A stretch of DNA of 64,000 nucleotides from Hirudo medicinalis (lineage: Eukaryota > Annelida > Clitellata > Hirudinida > Hirudinidae), in contig MPNW01000047.1 in NCBI GenBank assembly GCA_011800805.1, positions 212,563 through 276,562 of the forward strand, given 5' to 3'. Below the pieces are notes generated by a model. The model saw only the letters and a program-made list of their open reading frames with translations, did no database searches and was not told where the DNA came from. This document shows, piece by piece, positions 1-11,548 of this stretch; position 1 is the first letter of the stretch, and the number at the start of each line of letters is the position of its first letter. The position numbers and the translations under genes are program-made.

Positions 1-519
1 CATTAATCATTACAGGCTTAAGACAGCAGAATGAAGGTAGGGTGTTTGTGTTGAAATTGGAGTTGGGATTCTTTGAGAATTCTTTTTCCTACAAAGGGCT
101 TAAAAAGGAGCTCGATATTATGCGCCAAAAGAATACAGAATTCAACGACAAGTTGATGGAGAAAAACAGATACATACATAAACTCCAAGTTTTTCAATTT
201 TATTAAATCGATTTATTATTGTATTTTGTTGCCAAGAATTTTGAAACATTTTTGTACTTCTTGAGGGGTACTTTGTGATAAATTTTAGAACATGTATGAA
301 GCTTCTCGACGTCGGGTTATTTCTTCGAAACCATTCGAGGAGAAGGACTCCGGCTTTATTCCAAAGTTTGTGAACATGAGCCACGATGCTTATCAAAACA
401 GAGGACACAGTTTTTTCGGATATGAAGGTAGGCACGGATTTGTTCCAACTTTGGATAGAAAGCAAAAATATCTTCTTTCTTCATTAAGAGCCAATGAAAT
501 CGTGGAAGATATCGGATGA
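1..519 (+). CDS. CCNB1IP1: CCNB1IP1/HEI10-like meiotic E3 ligase, C-terminal part (partial at 5' end)
   Basis: Three exons can be read in one continuous frame: about 16-36 (possibly extending off the left edge), 97-188 and 289-519. The junction at 36/97 splits a Gly codon and the junction at 188/289 is in phase 0. The joined product has a charged coiled coil containing KLMEKNRYIHKLQ followed by NMYEASRRRVI. This closely matches the end of the coiled coil in vertebrate CCNB1IP1, where a KLMERNR..KLQ motif is followed by a short Arg-rich stretch. The family (HEI10/Zip3-like) consists of RING-coiled-coil SUMO/ubiquitin ligases that mark crossover sites on the synaptonemal complex. The RING would lie to the left of this window. 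The 77-residue tail after the coiled coil is rich in Ser, Phe and Arg, as in the family. A splice donor-like GAAG|GTAGGC at about 426 could shorten the last exon, but reading through to TGA at 517-519 works equally well. Identification rests on the coiled-coil motif only. Confidence 0.72.
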
Positions 520-649
520 TCTTGCCATAAACATGTCTTCATGTTGCCTCACTGAAAATGCTGTGACCAAGAGTGTGGACTGTCCCAATCCTAAATTATT
601 TTGAAGAACTATAACTTATTGCAAAGTTATTACTAATTTAAAAGTGTTC

Positions 650-655
650 AATAAA
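650..655 (+). promoter_or_regulatory. Candidate polyadenylation signal of the HEI10-like gene
   Basis: A canonical AATAAA lies about 130 bases after the stop codon at 519, a usual distance for a short 3' UTR. No cleavage site can be assigned from sequence alone. Confidence 0.5.
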
Positions 656-1354
656 ATGCTCAGATCATTCATATTTGTTGATATCCTGCCTTCAAATTAA
701 TTCTTAAGAATGAGTAATATTGTCGATGGTTCTCAATGTTCAGAGATTATTTAAAAAATACTGCTTCCAGTTTTTTCTTGAACGATTGAATGGTATCATA
801 GAGCCTTCTTCGGCTGCTTGGTTTTTGAATTTTTCAAAGCATTTTTCAAAGTTTTTTGCACGCCATTGTTTTGAACGTGCTAATGAGTCAAGCATTCGGT
901 CTCCAAAAGCTTTCTCTTATTCTGAGCCAATTCGAGCAAAATACGTCAAGTATTATTTATGACTTTTGATCGTATTAGGATCTCATGTTTATTCTCACGA
1001 TACTTTCTCAGTTTAATGACGAGCTTATTCTGGTGTTCTTGAAATGATTTCATCGGAGTCAATGAGTAGTTCGAATATTTATTAAGATTCAGCATGCTTA
1101 GTCTTAGCAGATAATTTTAAAATTTCGAAACCGCTGGTTCGCTCTTCAGTCGTTCACGAGATGACTGGAATGCTTGTCGATGAAGGTCAGTGTCTCATTC
1201 GATATTCAGGGGCGTGGCTCTGGATGTGTGCCTGTCCAATGAAATTTTAAGAGGACTGCTCGAGCAGGAATCATTTCAATTACAATTCCACTCGTCACAT
1301 AAGATATTGTCGTTCTGTAACTCGATGTTTCTTAAGTTAACTTTAAGCTAACAA
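656..1354. other. Intergenic region between HEI10-like and SIX genes
   Basis: AT-rich DNA that should hold the SIX promoter and 5' UTR. The 80-codon open frame at 720-962 has no recognisable motif and looks like chance. No TATA box or other element stands out clearly. Confidence 0.4.
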
Positions 1355-2111
1355 ATGTTCGAGGGCGAATCCACAACAAATAGAGGAAAAATATGTTCAG
1401 TCACCCCAATGTCTTCCTCCCTACTTCACGTCAAAGAGCAGAATGAAGTTCATATTCTTGATTCCTTGCCAAAAAGTCCCGTCGATGGAGACCTCAGCAA
1501 TCCTCGGTGGTTCTCTGGAGGTTGTGAAGCGGTCCTTACTTTTTCGAACGAGCAAATCGACTGTATTTGTGCTGCTCTACGGCAGAAAGAAGACTTCTTG
1601 GTATTGGATGAATTTTTGAAAAAATATTTTAAGGCCAATGACACCCTTGGTGTCAGCGAGGAGGTTTTGAAAGCTCGAGCTTCTCTGGCATTCTACCAGC
1701 ACCAATACAGACTCCTTTTTGAGATCCTGACAAGTCGAAGTTTTCATCACTCTAGTCACACACAGTTGCAGAACCTTTGGTACAAGGCCCACTATGCCGA
1801 AGCTCAGAGAATTCGCGGAAGACCTCTGGGAGCGGTGGACAAATACCGCCTTAGGAAAAAATATCCGCTACCGAAAACTATTTGGGATGGCGAGGAGACA
1901 ATTTATTGCTTCAAAGAAAAATCGAGACACGCTCTAAAAGTGAGCTTCAAGCATAACAGATACCCTAGTTTGGAGGAAAAGAAATTGCTGACCAAAAAGA
2001 CAGGACTGACTTTGACCCAGGTGACGTAAAATTGTGTTGATTTCTCATTCATTAATTTATTCATAATTTAATATTACCTATCTAAAGTTGTAATATTCTT
2101 TTTATTACTAC

Positions 2112-2152
<41 letters not shown>

Positions 2153-2760
2153 TTACGTTACGTTTATTCATTATTTTAAATTGATTTGAAATTATGTATT
2201 TTTAAATTCCACAAACTTTGAAATAAAATTTAGGATTGTATGTGACATTCTTTGCGTAATTATTGACAAAACGAAATGTTACTAAGGTAAACATCTTTTC
2301 TAAATCCTTTGATGAATGGCTTGAAATAAGACTGCTGTTTATTTGGGGAAATTATCCTTTTTAACGTGTCATGATTTCATTATATAATTAGATAAATTAT
2401 TGCATTTTGTAACACTAAATTTGAATAAAGCCGGCGTTTAAATACTCAATTTGTAGTCGCTATAACCTTTTGTATTTTTGTATCACTTTGTATGTGTCAA
2501 AGATCTTGACGGGTTGATTTGTACAGGTGAGTAACTGGTTTAAAAACCGTCGTCAGAGAGATAAGACATCACAAGGAACCCAGATGAAGCATGAAAGCGT
2601 GTCCACTAACTTGTCTCAGCAGCACAGTTTTTCGTCCCAAGATTCCCTCGTATGTTGTGAGATGCCGCAGCATTCAAATTGCAATGTCCCTCAATTTGAC
2701 GGACACCTTTCGTGTCACTTTTCCAATCAGTCTCTTCTAGAAATCATGCACGACAGGTGA
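1355..2760 (+). CDS. SIX4/5-class homeobox transcription factor
   Basis: Exon 1 is 1355-2020 and exon 2 begins at 2527. The intron (2021-2526) has GT-AG ends and is in phase 0, and it cuts the homeodomain between LTQ and VSNWFKNRRQRDK (helix 3). The product starts with about 70 variable residues, then the SIX domain (FSNEQIDCICAALRQ ... LWYKAHYAEAQ), then the homeodomain. The linker TIWDGEETIYCFKEKSRHALK and the RQRDK helix end point to the SIX4/5 branch rather than SIX1/2 or SIX3/6. SIX proteins bind DNA with EYA co-activators and pattern muscle, sensory organs and gonad. The start at 1355 is the first in-frame Met before the conserved domain. The end is uncertain: the frame stops at 2758-2760, but CAG|GTGAAA at 2757 is also a plausible donor. 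SIX4/5 proteins usually have longer tails, so a further exon may exist. Confidence 0.88.
2112..2153. repeat. (ATT)n microsatellite in the SIX intron
   Basis: About fourteen uninterrupted ATT units inside intron 1 of the SIX gene. Confidence 0.9.
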
Positions 2761-3181
2761 AATGTTTATGTCTTTAAAGTGACTTGCGAATAACACATTA
2801 TTCAACTTATGAAAGATATTGAATTTGTGGTTTATTACGTTTATATTTATTGGTATAATAATTTTATCGGAAAAAATAAAACGTGAATGTTTTCAGTAAT
2901 AAAGTTCAATATTAGTTCTATAAACACTCATCAGTTTAAAACCGTGATTTAAATATGTAAATATGAACTTAATGGTGCTTCTAACTTCAAAAGAACGTTT
3001 TGTCACGAAAATGCACGTGTTGAGTTGTGCAACAGCGATGTACAAATTATAGACCAGTCGGAAAAGAGAACACCATTGTTAGAAATTCCACGCTGAATTT
3101 GAGAAATATTCCGCCCACTCCACGTTGTTATTTTCTCCTGAAATTTCCTAAAAGAAGCGTCGATGTCCAACATGGAGGGAC

Positions 3182-3532
3182 ATGCACGCGTTCTCTTCTG
3201 CGAAACACCGAACCAAAAAGTCTCTTAGAAGATGGAAACTAACTGCCATAATCAGCTCTTCCGGTCATCAGTCAGTGGCGAAAAATGTAACTTTCATGTC
3301 TGGGAAGGGCCTGCTGAATTATTTCTTCATGGCGGTCGAGAGGTGGAAAAGAAGAGGAGGACATAATTGGAGTGATGATGTTGGCCTCACCTGCTTTCCG
3401 AATCTTTTAAGCGAGCATCTCTCTGGAGATTCATCGGCCATTCATTTGTTTGTTCATGCGGAAAATCCACTCTCTAAGACATTGGCGCCCAAAGCGGAGT
3501 CAAGAAATGAATTGAACGAAAAATGTGCATGA
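3182..3532 (+). CDS. Possible downstream exon of the SIX gene or unrelated open frame
   Basis: A 116-codon open frame follows the SIX homeodomain exon on the same strand. An overlapping shorter frame at 3027-3242 can also be entered from a splice acceptor at about 3150 (TTTCCTAAAAG). A third option splices at 3031 and ends at about 3094 with a 19-residue tail. None of the peptides has a recognisable domain, and the C-termini of SIX4/5 proteins are poorly conserved, so I cannot choose. The segment lies before the first microsatellite and before the next gene, and it would suit a terminal exon. Treat as an unproven exon. Confidence 0.22.
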   Translation: MHAFSSAKHRTKKSLRRWKLTAIISSSGHQSVAKNVTFMSGKGLLNYFFMAVERWKRRGGHNWSDDVGLTCFPNLLSEHLSGDSSAIHLFVHAENPLSKTLAPKAESRNELNEKCA

Positions 3533-3534
3533 GC

Positions 3535-3581
3535 AAACTTTTTTTCGACTGTGGTATTATATCATTACGATGCTAATTCTG

Positions 3582-3621
<40 letters not shown>

Positions 3622-4707
3622 TTCGATGATGATGATGATGACGATGATGATGATAATCTCGAGCGTATCGCAACCTCGAGCCACGATGTGGGGACGTTAA
3701 ATATTTCGATTGTGTGTTATCGTTATTGTGTCTGTTTTATGGTCACGATAGTTAAAAAATTAATATTATTATTATTGTCAACAACACAAATTTATTAGAC
3801 AAATATAATCCAACAACTCAAGCAAGGGAAGTAGTTCACGTTAACTTGTATTAATTAGTTGTTTAGAAAGCAAGCTTTCAATTCTCAAATATCTTCAAAT
3901 CTCACTTAAACCTCTGCTCCGTACATTTATAATGTTAATTTCTTGTTTAAGTTTTTCATAAATTTTTTATAATAATTTATAATGACAATGTTATAATAAC
4001 ATTATATTTTCAACAATTCTGACTTTATTTGATTATATGTTAATAAATAATTGTTAAAGCCTGGACGGCTGGTTGGTTCTTGAACTATTTTATGTGTTTA
4101 CTAGTTTATGTGTATCGTTGAATCCAGTTCAATTTACACTTCGTCACCAACATGCTTCGTTAAAAACCTGTTAACAACGAAATTTTCACTAAAATTCGTT
4201 GTGGTGTTTTGCAACTAAATCTTAGTTTTTAAATGATTGTTTCAAATGATTGTCAACAAAATAATAAAGTTATCAGCATCGAGGATCTTGTCCGATCTGT
4301 GGTTGTGTGCATGTTTTGAAGTCCTTGAAATTATTATAGGAAAATATCTTTAAAAATATTACAAGTAGGAAGCATAACTTTCATGGAACGTGTGTCGACA
4401 ATTTTTTTAAAAGCGACTCAATTGATGATAATTTGTCAACCTCATGTTGTTATGGAATGTAATGATTTCAAAACCGTATTTCATTAATATATAATAAAAA
4501 AAAAACTCTATTTTCAAATTTAAAATTACTTGTTGACACCACGAGGCCTTCTGAAAACTTGTTGAGGGATGGTCGCGATACAAGGAGGTTTCTTCTGTCG
4601 AGTCTGCTGAACCTCTTCGTTCCTCGTAGGTTTTCTGAATTTGGAGGATAGTATTTGTTTTTATTTGATTTCTCGGACCTGAAAAAATCTCCAATAGGGC
4701 CGTGCAC
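3535..4707. other. Intergenic region with microsatellite
   Basis: Starts with an (AAT)n run that passes into (GAT)n at about 3583-3655. The rest is AT-rich DNA with no convincing exon. Two overlapping minus-strand open frames (4407-4764) share a TTTTTTCAG acceptor but have no recognisable product. The far end should hold the promoter and 5' UTR of the gene starting at 4708. Confidence 0.4.
3583..3655. repeat. Compound (AAT)n-(GAT)n microsatellite
   Basis: About twelve AAT units, then ATTC and a run of GAT/GAC units. Confidence 0.9.
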
Positions 4708-6296
4708 ATGGGTGAGTAAATTATGTACGCCTTCAATTATCTTTCCATTAATGAGCATTAGCAAGTATTTTTAAGTCCACGTAAGTTGCATGCAATAATT
4801 TCATCTCGTTGCAAATATCGAATAGCTTTCACCTTTTGGTTAATTAGTTAAGCATTATTTAAGCGGAAGAAAAGACCGACCTCCGAGTAGAATCTGGCCA
4901 GTTTCGTGGCGATAAAACATTGGAGAAGGAGGTCTCAGTTTCCAAGTGCCATAAGCCACGTGAATTCTTGACGCCAGTAAGCAAAGGAAAAACAAAATGT
5001 AGGACTAGAAGCTGCGAATCAAATGTTAGATTACAGAATGAAACCATGCTTGATTATTTGAAAAAATTTGCAAACGCTGAGAAAAACTTCTCTCTAGAGA
5101 AACTAAAAAAGAGTGCTTCAAACTACGACAAACTCAACAAGCTCAGCACAAAAACAATTGCAAGGAATGATTTCGTGGAATCCAAAATCGTCAACAACTT
5201 TTCTCCTCTACCGTGTGTTGGTCCCCCTGAACACCAAAGCCAGGACAGAGATCAAGAAGGGACATTAGAGAAGGGTTCAGTAAAGAATTCGGATCTGTCA
5301 AAACCCCCAGATTCCGACAAGAAGATGTGTGGTCCCCCTAAAAAGAAATTTGGCTCCCAGCAGAACCATCAGTCGGCCTCTCACTTTTATAGAAGCAGAG
5401 GAAGTTATTGGGAGTTTGTCGTCGTTATGTCACATGACAAAAGGCTGCATTGGTTCACGCAGCCTATGAACTGGATAAAAATATCGGGTGAGATTTTGCT
5501 CTACGAGAACAATTTTAAAGTTCTCGCAAGAAAGTTCGTCATCTGCAGTTTCGCTGTTGAAACTCCTTTTATTCCGAGGGTTGAAATTGAAGATTCACAT
5601 TCTCCTCCAAGAGAAATCACTCCGTCCATTAAAAGAGTAAAGCATCGTGAATATTATGATGTCGCTTTGGCAAACCACGATCATAATTTCTGGATTGACA
5701 CTTCATTCAGCTACAATTTCAGAGTCTCCGAGGAAAATCTGCAGAACTTTAACCTGATTTTGTTCATCATTCCCAACCCAGTCGTATTGGACATGCACAC
5801 GGATGACTTCAACAACGGCTGGAAACTGATTACCGTAATTGTTCCGTCGCTTCAGCTCGGAGTGCAAAACATCTGCCATTATGTTCACGAAGTACCCTTC
5901 CCCGACAAGATGTACAATAAGAAAGGATCCTACCAACCTTGGTGGAGTTACCACTTCCAAATTTTGTGGGAGTGCAACACCAGAAAGAGATCGTTCGCAG
6001 CTTGGAACGCAATCCTAGAATTCGACAACCCATTCGAGAAAAGCCAAAGAGACGGTCTTTGCGCCAAAGTGCTCATTTCATCAGCGTCATTTCACTCGGA
6101 GAGAACATCCTACTCGCGCTTCATTCCTCGACCTTCATTCTGCAACGATGAGAGCTTTTTGGACGGAACCTCTCCCACCACCGTCAGGGACATCTTCCTG
6201 CCCAAGTCCATCAGGTGCGACGGACCCTGCACAGTGCAAGTGCCCAGTTTCTCGTACTTTGTAGCTCTGCCAAAAGCCAACGAGACTTTCATTTGA
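4708..6296 (+). CDS. Unrecognised protein of about 478 residues, two coding exons
   Basis: The long open frame 4864-6296 has no good ATG near its start, but it begins right after a splice acceptor (TTAAG). Upstream, ATGG at 4708-4711 is followed by a strong donor (GTGAGT). Joining them gives M-A-E-E-K-T-D-L in frame, so I place the start at 4708 with a 152-base intron splitting codon 2. Residues 1 to about 165 are polar, Lys/Ser-rich and probably disordered, with the basic patch PPKKKF. Residues from about 170 to the end are hydrophobic and aromatic and look like a folded domain (SYWEFVVVMSHDKRLHWF; HNFWIDTSFSYNFRV; SYQPWWSYHFQILWE). There is no signal peptide or transmembrane helix. I do not recognise the family. 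The steady codon pattern and aromatic-rich core suggest a real host gene. It converges on RAD21. Confidence 0.62.
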
Positions 6297-7060
6297 GCCT
6301 GATGACAATGTGAAATTTTTTTCCGGATAATTTTTGATTTTATGCTATGGTTTTATTGTTGACCATTTTTAGATTTCCAGTGAAACTTTGAATATTTGTG
6401 AAAAGAAAAGATAAACACAAGATGATGAGTCACTGTGTGTATAAGTTGGAAATCTGAACTAAACTCACAATTTCATCATATAAAAACATGATCAGAATTA
6501 CATTAACAAGACATGAATTTAACATCAAGCAAAACAATTTCCTGCATAATATAGGCCACATTTCATAGAGTGGGGACTCTCACACATCTAACAAGCAAGA
6601 CTAGCAGCCCCAACTCGACCATGAGATGGCCAAATGTAATAAATCAAATTTACATAAATACAACAAAACGTACTATAGGCAAATGCTGCCATTTTGAAAA
6701 TTTATAAAAATATTGGACAAGGGTGAACAAACATGTACTGAATGCAATCAAATAAATAGATGGACAAGCAAATGATTGCATGATTGAAAACTAACTGGCA
6801 AAATATCCGACAAGAGCCACAGATCAAGTGCAGTTAGCTCTAGAACCTCATTCACATGCATTCAACCAAAGACTGAGAAAATAAGTTTTAAATGAAGTAT
6901 TTACAGTTGCTCCTATTTACACCAGAAGCACGCTGACGACAATTTGCCTCTACAGTCGGTCAATTCCAATCGAAAGAAATCAGTCACGACGAGCCAAATT
7001 TAGGCAAGGCTGCAGTCACTAGAGAAGCCCTCAAAATTGAATTGAGATAAGAGAACATAA
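6297..7060. other. Convergent 3' UTRs of the unknown gene (+) and RAD21 (-)
   Basis: No open frame of interest. AATAAA on the minus strand can be read near 6350 and on the plus strand near 6751, so the two transcripts may overlap at their 3' ends. Nothing else is visible. Confidence 0.4.
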
Positions 7061-10000
7061 TCACCCCATTGAAGCAAATTGGGGTCCCCTAGTGATGATT
7101 ATGTCAGAGTAGGGCTTGTCCTGATGGACGTTGACCATTTGTGTTTTTTTGAGAACTAGGAGAGAATAAAACTTGGATGCCACCTGCTTCCGGTTGCATC
7201 TCGAGAGGATTTCTTTTAAGCTCACTTGATCCTTCTTGATAAGCAACCTGTTAAAGGTGTGCATCATCTGCTGGGACTTCTTGTTCCATCTACTCTCCTC
7301 TGCCTCTTCTGTCAATTCTTCGTTATCCTGGATTGAGAAATAAATGAGCATTTAGAAACCAAATTAATTCAACAAAGTGATAACAAAAACATGAAAATTT
7401 ACTCCAGCAGTTGGATCGTCAAAAGCATCTTCATCTTCCTCCTGCTTTTCTTCCTCATCATCATTCTGCTCGGGTGGATCTACTTCCATTTCGTTTCCGT
7501 CGTCGTCGGCATCAAAATTTGCATCGTCGTAAGCGCAGGCGTCGTTGTCGTCGTAATCGTCGTCGTTGCAGGGCTGCAGTCGGTCCTTGCTCGTCTCCAG
7601 AGAGGGAAGCACGGGCGAAGTACGGACGCGACCTTCTATCGAGTCGTTGAGCGATGCATCTCGAGGTTCGACTTCTTCGAATGTCGTTTGCGTGGCGTCG
7701 AGATTCACCGAGAAACCTTCTATCGAGTTCTTTTGAAGTGGATCCTGAACGGACGGAGGAACTTTGAATGAGGATTCCTGGGAAGGTTCGTGGACGGGCG
7801 TCGAGGGTACGGAGTGTTTCTTTACCGCAAACACCAGGCGTGGCATGCCATCTGGAGTCGGATGTTCGGTTTTCATCATTTGGACAACAAACCAAATTTA
7901 GAAGAAGTTCAATGAGCTTAATTGAAGATATAGAAATTATTAACCATTAATACATTTTGCTGTTTTTAGTACTTCAATTCCTCAGGAATCAATAAGAATA
8001 AATCCAACTTATGCAATTTTGGAAGGTTTAGAAAATGGATTACAGTCACTTTTACACAGCAGATAAGAAATAAAGTGGGAATAAATAAAAATTTGAAAAT
8101 GTAAATATTTCCTCACCAGCCCCAACAGTATTTCTGACCTCCATCTCTTCAGATCTCTTCTCCTCAGGTTGAATGCTTTTTTTGTCCAACATAGAATCAA
8201 CAGTCTTTTCACAAATTTGTTTTGCTACCAGACTTGATGAGAAAAGCTGTGAAATAAACATTAACATTAGTAGGAAAATCAAAATAAATCCTCACCATGT
8301 CATTTTAAAGTCTCATTGTATCTACAAAATGCATTAGAAGATAATTTGTTAGGAATGCATCACCTTGAAAAGCTTCTTAGACACCAGTGGTCTTCCAGGC
8401 ATTATGGTGAGTTTATCAACTCCACCAGTTTCTTTCCAGTGCATAAGTTTTTTTGTGGGAGGAGCCAGATCGAGGGTCGTGACGATGTCCGAAGTGTCGG
8501 ACAGCTGGAGTTTCATGGTTTCGCTCGCTATAGCTTTCTGCTCGTCCACGATTAGTTTCCGCTTCTTTCTGTATTTCCTCTCCGGACCTTCGGAAACAGT
8601 CGGTTGTTATGAGAAGTGTTTATTAGACAGAACGTACGTGCACAGACATTATTAAGCAAATCTCAATCTCCGACCTGCAACCATTATGTCGATCGGTTTC
8701 AACGTGAAGGTTTCCGATTCGGTTGCTGGTGGCTGTGTCAAAGATGATTGGCCAACAATGGGAGCCTCCTTATCGAGCTGAGGCATTAGTGGATCGGTGG
8801 AAAAAGCTGGATTCTCTGATTGTTGCAGCTGCTCGGGCTGCTCCCGTGTCGGAGATAAAAAAGGCGCTGCAGAGGAAGCGCCGGATATTAATTTTAAAAT
8901 GAAAATGTTAAAAATCTTCCCACCAAATTACCAGGCTGCACTGGCTCTATCTGCTTGTCAGGTTGACCAATCGATGGTGCATCTTCGTGCGTCACTGGAT
9001 CTTCAAACAATCCCCCTATCTCGTGATCCCCATCCCCGACGACAGGATCGGCTAAGATCATCATCGACATGTCAGTGAAATATCGAGTTTATAGAAAGAT
9101 TATAGAAAGTCAACTCACCAAACAATTCTGTTTCACCTACAGGAGAGAAATGTCCACCGTCATTAGAGTCATAATCATCATCAGCTCCTGCAGGTCCCTC
9201 TTTAAAAATGATATTTATTATTGTAATCAAATTTTGAAGAACCAAAATATTTTTCTAATAATGTTTTCAAACAAACCCCATTAATAGGAAGCAGTAATTA
9301 AATGAAAAATAATTAAAAGTAATAAAAATAATAAAAAAATAAATGATAAATCATTTTAAAACAATCAATAAATGAATAGAAGGCCTTAAATCCAATCATT
9401 TCAAAGATTCACAAAAAGAACAACCGTAAATGCTTTCCTCCATTGCACCATCATCCTTGGCTTCATCCTCTTTCTCAGCATCCTTCTCCTTCATGGCCAT
9501 CATGGCTAGGGTTGCAAAGTCAGCAGGCTCTCTGGCAAACAGAGTTTCCTCCAGTTGCGAATCATCCAAGAGGCCCGTGTCAAAGCCCATATCTCCTACA
9601 AAGTGATGCAACAGTCCCAAAGATAAGCAAGCAATACTACTACAATTAGTTGTCAATGATTTGCGACAATGCAAGAAATAGAGTTTCCGTGCTAAATACT
9701 CAAGCCGTGCCACAAAAATTAACTATTCGTATTTATATCACCACTGTTATGATTATAGGACTTATTAATACACATAAAAGACAATTTACACACACACACA
9801 CAATATTATTTACTCACATAACAACAAACAACAAGAAAATATTGTAATTAATAATAATAATAAATAATAATGACTAACCAAAGCCATCATCCCCAATGAG
9901 AGTGATGCTGCCAAGATCTTCCCTCATGGTTATCTCCTCCGGGCGACTTTGATTTACAGCAAACTGCGTCTGAACCTCGAGCTCACTGCAGCATTTAAAT

Positions 10001-11548
10001 CAAACATTAATTCTGATCATTTTAGTTCTACCTCATTTAAGTTGTTGTCAATATGTTTAAATAATTATGATTCAACAAACAAATCAATTTTGACTGATTA
10101 AGTTTAGAGCCAATTTCTTATCAGTTGAAAATAAAATATGTTGAAATATACATATATTTGATTGTGTGAGATTGCAAAGATGTTCGACTGGACACGATCA
10201 CTAAAAAAAACCAAACTTTGCATACAAAAGTGAAAAATGCAAATTTATCGATTTTAGTCGTAGTTATACTCTTGTGAGCGGCTAGAATTTAAACTCAATT
10301 GATGCAAATTTATTAATTTTATATTTGAACCTTGCATTAACATCATAAAAATATTGATGTTTTGTAATGCAAGCCATTATTGTAATATCAACCTTAGGTC
10401 GGCCATGGCAGTATCGAATTCGTGAAATGCTTCGGGCAGAGTGATTGCCGAAAGTGCGGCTTCCCTGTTCTCCTCGGGAAGGTCGACCATGCCGGGCCTG
10501 AAAGCCATCTTGATTTTGACAAAGGCTTCATTGCAGTCGGCCAATAAATATTTTGCTTTTCTTGAGTAAATTCTCACGACGCCCAGTAAGAGATGACCAG
10601 AGGTTCTTAGAGCCAATTTAGCCTAAAATGTGTTAATTAATATTTTAAAGTAATCGACACATTTTGCGCTTAATAGTGTCTGTAACTCAATATTTCCATA
10701 CAAATGTTTGGAATATTAATGCTTAAACAGCCTGTCATAGGTGATGTAGGTGATATAGCAATAGATAATAAGAATATAGAATCATCAATGTTTCAAGAAC
10801 AAAATATGACATGCCACAAAAATTATACAGATCTTATTTAAGTCTATGTCTTTAACATTTGTAGTTCAATTCTCTTTATGTAAAAAGTTGATTTTCCAAT
10901 GAAGAGCTCTCCATGGAAAACAAATTATCAACAAGTGTCAACTACAAATTTTGATCAACATCATCTGTTATGCCAAACTCATTCCTAGCCAATAGATTTA
11001 TTGCAGAAACCATGTGTCCCTGAAGGAAACCATTAGAAATTCTATTAACAAACATAAACTTAGATCTTACAGCAAGTAAAGCTATTTTAGAAACACCTTA
11101 AATGTACAAATCTCCACTTTAATAACAAGCAAACTGCTACAGTACAGTGACAAGAAGCCTTAAATATAAATTTAACATTTATTTTACTCCTATATTTTAC
11201 TTAATTGAAGACTTTCTGTATTCAGTTCCAGCTACTACATGAATATAAAAAGGACAAAAAGCAATCAATTATTAATTCATTTTTCTATTTCTATATATTC
11301 TTCATCTATAATTCAAACATTTGTGGGTATGATTTGGCCATACAAAACAGTTCGAAGAATATAAAATGTTCAGATTTAGACTTCTAAATAACATTAAACC
11401 CCACCTTTGGTTGTATTATTGCTTCAACACTTCCTTCAATATTCGTCTCAAAAACATGCGCTTTGGTTAACTTCTTATCCCAGTGAGCAGCCAGCCATAT
11501 TTTAGCTAGTGGCCCCTTTTTGCTTAACACAAAATGGGCGTAGAACAT
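7061..11548 (-). CDS. RAD21: RAD21/SCC1 cohesin kleisin subunit
   Basis: The kleisin closes the SMC1-SMC3 cohesin ring and is cut by separase at anaphase. Exons on the minus strand with matching phases are 11405-11548, 10393-10622, 9879-9985, about 9430-9595, 9119-9199, 8932-9051, 8675-8866, 8364-8587, 8117-8246, 7403-7851 and 7061-7327, giving about 700 residues (human 631). The N-terminal SMC3-binding domain begins [20 protein letters not shown] and includes [12 protein letters not shown] and [10 protein letters not shown]. The centre has [19 protein letters not shown], the conserved SA/STAG-binding block. A Glu/Asp-rich linker (7403-7650) precedes the C-terminal winged helix (RWNKKSQQM ... 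[14 protein letters not shown]), which binds the SMC1 head. The Met at 11548 is the universal kleisin start. The donor of exon 4 (about 9430) is the only unclear boundary. It looks like the mitotic RAD21 form rather than REC8 or RAD21L, by its close match throughout. Confidence 0.95.
10265..10301 (-). repeat. Remnant of tRNA-derived SINE in a RAD21 intron
   Basis: The stretch GAGCGGCTAGAATTTAAACT resembles the B-box end of the better preserved tRNA-derived copy at 21110-21185, in the same orientation. It lies between RAD21 exons 2 and 3. Confidence 0.4.

Noticed and set aside
720..962. 80-codon open frame between HEI10 and SIX
   Set aside because: No motif, no splice sites that link it to a neighbour, and a composition like intergenic DNA.
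4407..4764. Two overlapping minus-strand open frames upstream of the unknown gene
   Set aside because: A TTTTTTCAG acceptor is present, but the peptides share nothing recognisable, and the segment overlaps the likely first exon and promoter of the plus-strand gene.
7391..7895. Long plus-strand and alternate-frame open frames opposite the acidic RAD21 exon
   Set aside because: They are the antisense of the Asp/Glu-rich linker (GAT/GAA repeats read as hydrophobic codons). The minus-strand RAD21 frame has the conserved protein.
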